64,000 nucleotides of DNA, taken from the NCBI RefSeq assembly GCF_009711265.1, contig NZ_WMII01000006.1:1-64000 (forward strand). Reading direction: 5' to 3'. Of the stretch, positions 55,224-62,664 are shown in pieces. The position numbers and the translations under genes are program-made. The first letter of the stretch is position 1. Each line of letters opens with the position of its first letter. The notes beneath the pieces were generated by a model, which made no database searches, had not been told where the DNA came from, and saw only the letters and a program-made list of their open reading frames with translations. The DNA comes from Paracoccus shanxieyensis. GTDB taxonomy: Bacteria; Pseudomonadota; Alphaproteobacteria; Rhodobacterales; Rhodobacteraceae.

Positions 55224-56873
55224 TTACCGCGTCACGCAGTCGAAGCTTTCGGCGCTGTTCACATCACCGCCGGCCTTCATGACCGGGATCGCCGGATAGC
55301 GGCACAGCGGGCGGGTGCGGCCAGCAGTTGCCGGGTTGGCGTCACTGGCCTCCAGCCGGTCGGGAGCCTCGCCCTTTTCGACCCAGGCATCCAGCACATC
55401 GACGGCTTCCCATGTCGGGATGAAGTTGCCCAGGCCATGCGCAAAGCCGGGGATCACATAAAACCGCAGAAAATCGTCGGTCGCCTGCTGGCCGTAATGT
55501 GCGACAAGCTGGTCGTAATAGCGGATGCTGCCGCCGACGCTGACTGCCTCATCGGCCGCGCCTTGCGTGAACAGCAGCTTGCCCCCCGCCGCGCGGAACG
55601 CTTCCACATCGGGGTTCATCGCGCCAATCACCGCCGACAGTTCGACCAGCCTGTCCTTGTATGTGCCGGGATTGGCCACATCGAAGGTCATCGGATCGAA
55701 CGGCGCGCCGCGCGTCACGAAATAGCTAAGATAGCCAACGCCCTGCGCGAACAGATAGCCGTTTTCCAGACTGTTGACCGGATCGGCCAGCGTGGGCGAG
55801 CTGCCCATGCCCAGATTGCCGCGGATCGGCACGCCCTGCATCACGTCATAGCCGGGATAGGAATTGACCCCGTAAGCCATGTCATAGGGCAGCGTGAAAT
55901 CCTCGGACAATGCCTCGACCGTCCGGAACTGTTCGGGGGTCAGACAGACCGCGTTGTCGCCGTCGCCCTTGCATGTCAGGCTTTCGACGATCTGCGCCTG
56001 CTTTGCCTTGCAGGCGGCCACATCGGAAATGATGCCGTCCGGCGCGCCATCGTCGCCGTCGCAGGCGTCGGTCGCGGCGGCATTGATCGCCTGAAACTGC
56101 TCGGGGCTGACGAAATTGCCCGGCGCGCCATAGGCTTGCTGTCCCAGTTTCAGCCCGATCAGCCGCATCCCCCAGAAATAGATCGCAGGCGCGTTGACAT
56201 AGACACCATCGTAATCCTGAGGATAGCGCTGGACCGCCGTCAGCCCCTCGCGCCCGCCGGTGGATGCCCCGGCGAAATAGGACCGCGACGGGGCCTTGCC
56301 GTAATGCTGCTGGATCAGGGCAAAGGCTGCGTCATGGGTCTTTTTGATATGCTCATGGGCAAAATTCAGCAAAGCCGCGTCGTTGCTGGCGAAATCCGCG
56401 CTGGTGCTCAGCCCGGTATGCCCGGAATCCGATGCGAAGGTCGCATAGCCCTTGGCAAGCGGCGGCGTTCCGCGCGCATGCGACACCCACAGCGTACCGC
56501 TGGCCGCCATGCCGTTGTAACCACCGCCCCCCATGTGGACCGCCTTGCCGTTCCAGTCGCTGGGAAGGTTCAGGTTGAACTGGATCGGCGGTGTGCCGGT
56601 CGCCGCATCTGTCGGCGACGGCTGGACCGCGGCGATGACCCGGCAAAACTCGCCCGCAAGCCCCGGGGTGGGCAGTCCCTGAACCAGCATTGCCGATTTG
56701 ACCACCGTACCCCCGGTCGGCAGCCCGATGGCATCTGCCGGGACGCTGGCCCCCTCCAGCGCGGCGCAATGCTGCGCCCGATCCAAATTCTTTGACTGCG
56801 CCTCAGCGGCACCTGCAGATATCAGTGCCAAAAGCGCAGCCCCTGCGCAAAAGCGCGTGCCGGTGATCTTCAT
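55224..56873 (-). CDS. Tannase/feruloyl esterase family protein lacking the CS-D-HC cysteines
   Basis: A 549-residue exported hydrolase; the start at 56873 (GAGGAGG upstream) gives a signal peptide ending AAEA. The nucleophile is Ser204 in GASTGG and the histidine lies in GFAHGLG. In the usual tannase motif a cysteine adjoins each of these two residues; here both are alanine, so the bridging disulfide is lost as a pair. Ca-loop-like CDGDDGAPDGIISD is present. Substrate unknown; the neighbouring TRAP transporter could take up an acid released outside the cell. Confidence 0.88.
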   Translation of the reverse strand: MKITGTRFCAGAALLALISAGAAEAQSKNLDRAQHCAALEGASVPADAIGLPTGGTVVKSAMLVQGLPTPGLAGEFCRVIAAVQPSPTDAATGTPPIQFNLNLPSDWNGKAVHMGGGGYNGMAASGTLWVSHARGTPPLAKGYATFASDSGHTGLSTSADFASNDAALLNFAHEHIKKTHDAAFALIQQHYGKAPSRSYFAGASTGGREGLTAVQRYPQDYDGVYVNAPAIYFWGMRLIGLKLGQQAYGAPGNFVSPEQFQAINAAATDACDGDDGAPDGIISDVAACKAKQAQIVESLTCKGDGDNAVCLTPEQFRTVEALSEDFTLPYDMAYGVNSYPGYDVMQGVPIRGNLGMGSSPTLADPVNSLENGYLFAQGVGYLSYFVTRGAPFDPMTFDVANPGTYKDRLVELSAVIGAMNPDVEAFRAAGGKLLFTQGAADEAVSVGGSIRYYDQLVAHYGQQATDDFLRFYVIPGFAHGLGNFIPTWEAVDVLDAWVEKGEAPDRLEASDANPATAGRTRPLCRYPAIPVMKAGGDVNSAESFDCVTR

Positions 56874-57021
56874 GGATGCCTCCTCGGGGGTTCGCGGGAA
56901 CATGGATCCTCCATCCGTCCCGAAGAAGAAACGCTAGCGGCGATCGGACCATGCCGCAAATAGCGAAAAAGCATATCGGTTATAATATTGATTTATCTGA
57001 AAATCATTCCCCCACACATCC

Positions 57022-57050
57022 AAAAAGGGGCCGCTTCGGGCGGCCCCTTT
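57022..57050 (-). terminator. Intrinsic terminator of the TRAP operon
   Basis: A perfect 11-bp stem (57024-57034 with 57040-57050) and a 5-base loop; on the minus strand it is followed by a T-run (57022-57026). It lies 7 bases after the dctM-type stop. Confidence 0.9.
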
Positions 57051-57056
57051 CCCGTG

Positions 57057-58382
57057 TCAGTTCATGCCCAGCAATCTTGGCAGGAACAGCGTGATCTCGG
57101 GGATATAGGTGATCACGATCAGGAACATCAGCGCGGTCAGCAGCCATGGCGACACCGCCTTGCTGACCTGCGTCAGCCCCAGCTTGGATATCGCCGAGCC
57201 GACATAGAGGTTCAGCCCCACGGGCGGCGTGCACAGCCCGATCTCCATGTTGACCACCATCATGATGCCGAAATGGACCGGATCGACGCCCAGCTTGACG
57301 GCCACCGGATACAGGATCGGCGCCATGATCAGCACGATGGCCGACGGCTCCATCACCATGCCGATGCCCAGCAGCAGAAGGTTCACCACCAGCAGGAAGC
57401 CGATCTTGCCCAGACCCAGATCGACGATCCAGTCCGACATGGCCTGCGGGATCTGTTCCGAGGTCAGGATGAAGGCGAACATCACGGCATTGGTGATGAT
57501 GTAAAGCAGCATCGCCGACATCGCCGCCGAGGACAGAAGCACCCGCGGCACCTCGCGCAGCGTGATGTCCTTGTAGACGAACACCGCGATCACAAAGGCA
57601 TAGACGGCGCTGACGGCGGCGGCCTCGGTCGGCGTGAAGATGCCGCCATAGATGCCGCCCATGATGATGACGATCAGCATCAGGCCCCAGACCGACTGCC
57701 GGAAGGCACGCCAGCGTTCGCCCCAGGACGCCCGCGGCATGCGCGGATAGTTGTTCTTGCGCGCGCGGTGCCAGGTGGTCGCGGCCAGCATCGCCGCCAG
57801 CATCAGCCCCGGGATCACCCCCGCCATGAACAGCGTGCCGATCGAGGCCGATTTCACCGCCTCGCCATTCGGGCCGGTCACGACCATGCCCGAGGTCGCC
57901 ACCGCATACATCACCATGACGATCGAGGGTGGGATCAGGATGCCCAGCCCGCCCGCCGTGGCAATCGAGCCGACGCCGAAATGCGGCGGATAGCCCTGCT
58001 TGACCATAGCCGGGATCATGATCGACCCCACCGCCATCACCGTGGCAGGCGATGAGCCCGAGATCGCGGCAAACAGCGCGCAGGCCATGACCGCAGCCAT
58101 CCCCATGCCGCCATACCAATGCCCCACCAGCGAGGTGGCAAAGCGGATCATGCGTTTGGCGACGCCGCCATGGGTCAGGAAGTTTCCGGCAAGGATGAAG
58201 AACGGGATCGCCATGATCTCGAATTTCTCGATGCCGGTGAACAGCTTCAGCGCGATGCTGTCCATCGGGATCTCGGTGAAGCCGAACAGGAAGGTAAAGA
58301 CCGTCAGACCCAGCGCGATGGACACCGGCATGCCGGTGACCAGCAGGATCGCCAGAATGGCAAAGATGATAAGCGCGGTCAT
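57057..58382 (-). CDS. dctM: TRAP transporter large permease subunit
   Basis: A 441-residue membrane protein of the DctM family, about 12 segments, with GSSPATVMAVGSIMIPAM and GIFTPTEAAAVSAVYA as signature stretches and NLEIGL-like NMEIGLCTPPVGLN near the end. Overlaps the small subunit gene by ATGA. Moves an organic acid inward with Na+ together with DctQ. Confidence 0.92.
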   Translation of the reverse strand: MTALIIFAILAILLVTGMPVSIALGLTVFTFLFGFTEIPMDSIALKLFTGIEKFEIMAIPFFILAGNFLTHGGVAKRMIRFATSLVGHWYGGMGMAAVMACALFAAISGSSPATVMAVGSIMIPAMVKQGYPPHFGVGSIATAGGLGILIPPSIVMVMYAVATSGMVVTGPNGEAVKSASIGTLFMAGVIPGLMLAAMLAATTWHRARKNNYPRMPRASWGERWRAFRQSVWGLMLIVIIMGGIYGGIFTPTEAAAVSAVYAFVIAVFVYKDITLREVPRVLLSSAAMSAMLLYIITNAVMFAFILTSEQIPQAMSDWIVDLGLGKIGFLLVVNLLLLGIGMVMEPSAIVLIMAPILYPVAVKLGVDPVHFGIMMVVNMEIGLCTPPVGLNLYVGSAISKLGLTQVSKAVSPWLLTALMFLIVITYIPEITLFLPRLLGMN

Positions 58383-59008
58383 GCCTTGCCCTCCGAGGCG
58401 ATTTCGGCCTCATCCTCGATGCCATCGACGGCACCGTGGTCGTGATGGGCGATGTAGCCGGTGGTCAGATACAGATAGAGCGCCTGAACGAAGCGGAAGC
58501 ACATCAGCGCCGAACCCAGCGGCACGGCCAGATAGATGATCCACATCGGCATCTCCAGATCGGGCGAGATCTGCCCGCCCTTCCAGATGTGCCAGACGAA
58601 ATCCGTGCCGATCCAGGTGATGATGCCGGTGAACAGGATGCCGCCCGACATGGCGATGGTGGTCAGCACCTTGCGGGCGCGTCCCTGCAGGCTTTCGGCA
58701 AGGATATCGACGCCGACATGGATGCCCAGCCGGACGCCATAGGCCGCGCCGAACTTGGCCATCCAGACAAACAGATAGATGCAGGCCTCTTGCGCCCAGG
58801 TCAGCTTGAGCGAGTTGATGAACCTGAATGTCGACCGGGCCGTATCCTGCAGCCACGGCATTTCATGCGCGCGGGCAAAGCCCACAAGATCCGCCGATAC
58901 GGTCAGCGAGAAACGGTGAACGACCGCGACGAAGATCAGTGCAACGGCCACAGCCATGCACACCGAGATCAGGATTTCTTCGAGACGGTCGAGGATGCGC
59001 AGCAACAT
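58379..59008 (-). CDS. dctQ: TRAP transporter small permease subunit
   Basis: A 209-residue four-segment membrane protein of the DctQ family; WAQEACIYLFVWMAKFGAAY is the typical conserved part. It has a longer loop after the first segment than most DctQ proteins. The start at 59008 has AAGAGG 7 bases upstream. Between dctP (55 bases upstream) and dctM. Confidence 0.9.
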   Translation of the reverse strand: MLLRILDRLEEILISVCMAVAVALIFVAVVHRFSLTVSADLVGFARAHEMPWLQDTARSTFRFINSLKLTWAQEACIYLFVWMAKFGAAYGVRLGIHVGVDILAESLQGRARKVLTTIAMSGGILFTGIITWIGTDFVWHIWKGGQISPDLEMPMWIIYLAVPLGSALMCFRFVQALYLYLTTGYIAHHDHGAVDGIEDEAEIASEGKA

Positions 59009-59063
59009 GGGCAAACCTCTTGGATGAAAGGGGCGCGCGTGCATCGCGCGCCCGGGTCAGCAA

Positions 59064-60071
59064 TCACTGAATGCCAAGTTCGGCATAGGCCTGCTGGATC
59101 AGATCGGCGCCGATGCGGTCGGCCATTTCCTCATGCACGGGCTTCAGCACCTCGAACCATTCGGCGCGTTCTTCCTCGGTCTGGTCGTGGAATTCGGTGG
59201 CTCCGTCGGCCCGCATCGCTTCAAGCGCGGTCTTGTTTTCTTCCTCGGCGATCGAGTTGGCGTATTCGGTCGACTCGGCCATGGCCTTGTCGAGGTTCGT
59301 GCGCACATCCTCGGGCAGGCCGTCCCAGAACGCCTTGTTCACGATCACCGCATAGCCGATATAGCCGTGGTTCGAGACGGTGGCGTATTTCTGCACCTCG
59401 TTCACGCGCTGGGTATAGGTGTTCGACGGCGTGTTTTCCGTGCCATCGACGACCCCGGTCTGCAGCGCCTGATAGACTTCCGAAAACGCCATGACCTGCG
59501 GCACGGCGCCAAGCGCCTCGAACTGCGCCTCAAGGATCTTCGAGGACTGGATGCGCATCTTCAGGCCCAGAAAATCGTCGGTATGCACCACCGGGCTGTT
59601 GGCGGTCATGATCTTGAAGCCGTTGTCCCAATAGGCCAGCCCCTTGATCCCCTTGGCGTCCAGCATGCCCAGAAGGGTCTTGCCGACCTCGCCCTCGGTG
59701 ATCTTGCGCAGGTCATCGCGATCCTTGAACAGCATCGGCAGATCGAACAGCTCGAATTGCTGCACGCCCAGCGGGCCGAACTTCGCCAAAGACGGGGCCA
59801 GCATCTGCACCGCGCCCAGTTGCAGCGCCTCAAGCTCTTCCTTGTCCTTGTAAAGCTGGCTGTTGGGGTAGATCTCGACCTTGACCTTGCCGTCGGTATA
59901 TTGCTCGGCCAGTTCCTTGAACTTGGCCGCGCCCTTGCCCTTGGGCGTATCGGGCGCAACGACATGGCTGAACTTGATGATGATCGGGTTCTGGGCCAAG
60001 GCGGGCATGGCGGCCGAGATCGCAATGGCGGCAGCGCCCGCCAAGGCGACGAAATGACGACGATTAAGCAT
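59064..60071 (-). CDS. dctP: TRAP transporter substrate-binding protein
   Basis: A 335-residue periplasmic DctP-type protein with a signal peptide (MLNRRHFVALAGAAAIAISA, cleavage after PALA). KFSHVVAPDTPKGKGA, LKMRIQSSKILEAQFEALGA with the carboxylate-binding arginine, and TGVVDGTENTPSN are family marks. The start at 60071 has GGAGG close upstream; a longer frame to 60245 is non-coding. It heads the TRAP operon, which shares an operator-like site with the acyl-CoA dehydrogenase operon, so a C5 dicarboxylate is the likely ligand. Confidence 0.92.
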   Translation of the reverse strand: MLNRRHFVALAGAAAIAISAAMPALAQNPIIIKFSHVVAPDTPKGKGAAKFKELAEQYTDGKVKVEIYPNSQLYKDKEELEALQLGAVQMLAPSLAKFGPLGVQQFELFDLPMLFKDRDDLRKITEGEVGKTLLGMLDAKGIKGLAYWDNGFKIMTANSPVVHTDDFLGLKMRIQSSKILEAQFEALGAVPQVMAFSEVYQALQTGVVDGTENTPSNTYTQRVNEVQKYATVSNHGYIGYAVIVNKAFWDGLPEDVRTNLDKAMAESTEYANSIAEEENKTALEAMRADGATEFHDQTEEERAEWFEVLKPVHEEMADRIGADLIQQAYAELGIQ

Positions 60072-60173
60072 AGTTCCTCCCTGAATTCTGCTGACCGGCG
60101 TTCCGGCCCTGCCTTGGGCGAAGATCCTCCTGAACATCGCTTTGGCAGGGTCGAAAATGATCTGATCGCTGCG

Positions 60174-60197
60174 ATACATCAAATATATGATATATCT
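60174..60197. promoter_or_regulatory. Operator candidate shared with the acyl-CoA dehydrogenase operon (site 2)
   Basis: ATACATCAAATATATGAT at 60174-60191 matches site 1 at 49875-49892 in 17 of 18 bases. Here the dyad extends outward: GATACATCA on the left (60173-60181) mirrors TGATATATC on the right (60188-60196) with one mismatch. It is about 100 bases upstream of dctP. Confidence 0.65.
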
Positions 60198-60323
60198 AAT
60201 GGTCATAACATCGATGTATGGCATGGATGGCTGGGAATGGCCCATTCGCAGCCGATCCGGGACATTGCCCGCCGGTTGAAAACCCGCTGCCAGATGGCCC
60301 CGATGGCAAGCGCCAAGGCCGGC

Positions 60324-61685
60324 TCACGCCTGTTTCAGATGGGCGCTGACCAAGGGCGCGCCGGACAGCCCGCGCATCAGCTCCAGCCAGTCGGCGGTGC
60401 CGCCGTTCCGGACCGGATCGGTCAGCGACCGGAACTTCGCTTCGCTGGCGGCGGCGCTGGGAAAGGTCTCCGGCTCGCCCGAGGGATCGGCGATGCGGCG
60501 CTCGATCACGCGGCCCCTGGTTTCGACGCGCAGCGTGGCCCCGAAGGGATGGCGCAGCCCCTCAAGCGAGCCGTCATGCTGCACCTCGATCCTGTCGGAC
60601 AGCGCATCGGTTTCGGCTGTGCCCAGCAGGTCGTAATCGTCCCAGCCAAAGCGGCCGCGTTGCAGCGCCACCGCAGCGGCAAAGGGCATGGAAAACTGGC
60701 CCTCGACGATGCTGCGGGCGCGGCGCTTGGCGGGCAAGGGCGCGCCGACCAGCGCGATGCCGTTGCGATGCAGACCCACCACGATGCGCGAGATATCGGC
60801 GGCCCCGATGCCCTCGGTCCGGCACAGCTCCAGCAGGCCGTCGACGGCGGCATGCGTATAGCGGCAGGCCGGATAGGGCTTCACGCCAATGCGCATGGTT
60901 TCCCACACGCCGCCCAGATCCGCCACCGCCTTGGCCGGGTCCGCCGCATCCGAATAACCCTTCAGGAACCCATGCCTGCCGTTCAGCGCATCCAGCGCGC
61001 CGACAAAGTCGTCCGATGCCAGCGTCGCCGCCATCAGCCCCTTCATCGCCGCCTCGCCGACCTGATAGCGCTTGTTCCATGCGCCGTTCTCAAGAAACTG
61101 CAACGAGCCCGACGCCTGACTGGCGGCAATCCCGAAGGCCGCCTCGATGCCTTGGGCATTCAGGCCCAGCAGGCGGCCGGCAGCGGCCGCCGCGCCGAAG
61201 CCCCCTGCGGTGGCCGTCGGATGAAAGCCGCGCGCGTAATGCGATGCCGGGTCCAGCGCCATGCCCAGACGGCAGCAGACCTCGAAGCCGATCACCACGG
61301 CGGCCAGCAGATCCGCCCCCGATGCGCCGGTCAGCTCGGCCGCCGCCAGCGCGGCAGGCACCACCGGCGCGCTGGGATGCAGCGAGCTGTCGGCATGGGT
61401 GTCGTCGAAATCCAGCGAATGGCCAAAGGCACCGTTCAGCAGCGCCGCCGCCGCCGCGCCATAGCGCCGCGACAGGCCGAACACCGTGCAATCGCCCTCG
61501 GCGGCCATGCCCAGACGGTCCAGGGTCCGGAAGATGACATGGCTTGACGGGCAATCCTCGGCCGCGCGGATGGCCGAGGCGGCAAAGTCGGTGACAAGCG
61601 CCAGCGCGCGGTCGCGCACCTGCGGTGGAATGTCGCCCGACCGGGTTTCGGCAACAAATTGCGACAATTCAACGGTGATGGACAT
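60324..61685 (-). CDS. MmgE/PrpD family protein
   Basis: A 453-residue member of the MmgE/PrpD family (2-methylcitrate dehydratase, cis-aconitate decarboxylase and others). SLDFDDTHADSSLHPSAPVV near 87-106 and the helical C-terminal half fit the family. The ATG at 61685 follows GGGAGAG. It lies before the TRAP genes and after the aldolase gene. The P. aeruginosa itaconate cluster also holds an MmgE/PrpD gene. Reaction unknown; hydration or decarboxylation of a tricarboxylate is possible. Confidence 0.88.
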   Translation of the reverse strand: MSITVELSQFVAETRSGDIPPQVRDRALALVTDFAASAIRAAEDCPSSHVIFRTLDRLGMAAEGDCTVFGLSRRYGAAAAALLNGAFGHSLDFDDTHADSSLHPSAPVVPAALAAAELTGASGADLLAAVVIGFEVCCRLGMALDPASHYARGFHPTATAGGFGAAAAAGRLLGLNAQGIEAAFGIAASQASGSLQFLENGAWNKRYQVGEAAMKGLMAATLASDDFVGALDALNGRHGFLKGYSDAADPAKAVADLGGVWETMRIGVKPYPACRYTHAAVDGLLELCRTEGIGAADISRIVVGLHRNGIALVGAPLPAKRRARSIVEGQFSMPFAAAVALQRGRFGWDDYDLLGTAETDALSDRIEVQHDGSLEGLRHPFGATLRVETRGRVIERRIADPSGEPETFPSAAASEAKFRSLTDPVRNGGTADWLELMRGLSGAPLVSAHLKQA

Positions 61686-61878
61686 GAGGCTCTCCCTTTT
61701 GGCGGGAAGATGTGGGCCGGCGCGCCATCTGTCCAATAGCAGTTCGGCAGCGATGCCATGCCATTTTCTTATGGCGCGCCGGGTCTGTGGCAGACGCTGA
61801 CAACCGATCCCGCCCGCTTGCTGCGTTGCGGATCGGTTGCCAGCCCAAGCCTTAAAGATCGCGCCTTGGCGCGGGGCT

Positions 61879-62664
61879 TCAGTATTGCGCCACGGCGCTG
61901 GCCAGCAGGTTGTCGCGCTCGGCGGCGCTGGCGCGGGCCCCGGCGATCAGGATCGAGATGTCGTTCGGCCCGACCATGAAGCGATAGCCAAGCGCGCGCA
62001 GCTGCGTCCAGCCGCGCCCGGCCCCAAGGATCGTCGCCAGAGGCTTGCCCGCGGCAGCGGCGCCCGCCTCGATCCGGCGCAGCAGATCCTGCGGGGCGGG
62101 GTCCTCCATGCGTTCCAGATGGTCGATCGACCCGGCCAGATCGTTGGGGCCGATAAAGATCAGATCGACCCCCTCGACGGCGGCGATCTCGGGCAGGTTC
62201 TCGACCGCCTCGATATGTTCGCATTGCAGCATCAGCAGCAGTTCCTTGCTGGCCTCGTCGCGGGCATAGCCGGGACGCGCGCCCCAGTCCGAGGCGCGCA
62301 GGATCGGCGCCGCATAGCCGCGTCGGCCAAGGCCGGGATAGCGGCAGGCCGCGACGATCTCGCGCGCCTGGGCGGCGGTGTTGACCATCGGCACGATCAG
62401 CGACCGGAAACCCCGGTCCAGCACCCGCTTCAGCGTGGTGTCCGATCCGTCGGGGACGCGCAGCACCACCTCGCCGCCCGCCGCTTCGACGGCACGGGCG
62501 ACGGCCACCCAGTCGTCCAGATCACCGACCCCATGTTCGCCGTCGATGACCAGCGTGGTCCAACCGTGGCGCACCATGATTTCGGCAATGTCGGGATTGC
62601 CCAGTTCGACCCAGGCCGCCGCAACCTGTTCGCCCGCCTCGATCCGCTGTTTCAGCCGGTTCAT
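61879..62664 (-). CDS. HpcH/HpaI family aldolase
   Basis: A 261-residue class II (metal) pyruvate-type aldolase: LVIDGEHGVGDLDDW near 38-52, GFRSLIVPMVNTAAQA, QCEHIEAVENL with a metal glutamate and FIGPNDLAGSI are family motifs. Related to 4-hydroxy-2-oxo-heptanedioate aldolase. Coupled by ATGA to the upstream GlcD-type oxidase. It could cleave a 2-oxo-4-hydroxy acid formed from the oxidase product; inference. Confidence 0.9.
   Translation of the reverse strand: MNRLKQRIEAGEQVAAAWVELGNPDIAEIMVRHGWTTLVIDGEHGVGDLDDWVAVARAVEAAGGEVVLRVPDGSDTTLKRVLDRGFRSLIVPMVNTAAQAREIVAACRYPGLGRRGYAAPILRASDWGARPGYARDEASKELLLMLQCEHIEAVENLPEIAAVEGVDLIFIGPNDLAGSIDHLERMEDPAPQDLLRRIEAGAAAAGKPLATILGAGRGWTQLRALGYRFMVGPNDISILIAGARASAAERDNLLASAVAQY

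Noticed and set aside
56960..56980. TATAAT-like promoter on the plus strand
   Set aside because: No rightward gene follows; the AT-rich stretch more likely belongs to the leftward tannase-family promoter.
59133..61547. 804-codon open frame on the plus strand
   Set aside because: It runs antisense to dctP and the MmgE/PrpD gene, is rich in Arg/Gln/His/Gly as expected from the complement of high-GC genes, and crosses an AT-rich promoter region. No family resemblance.
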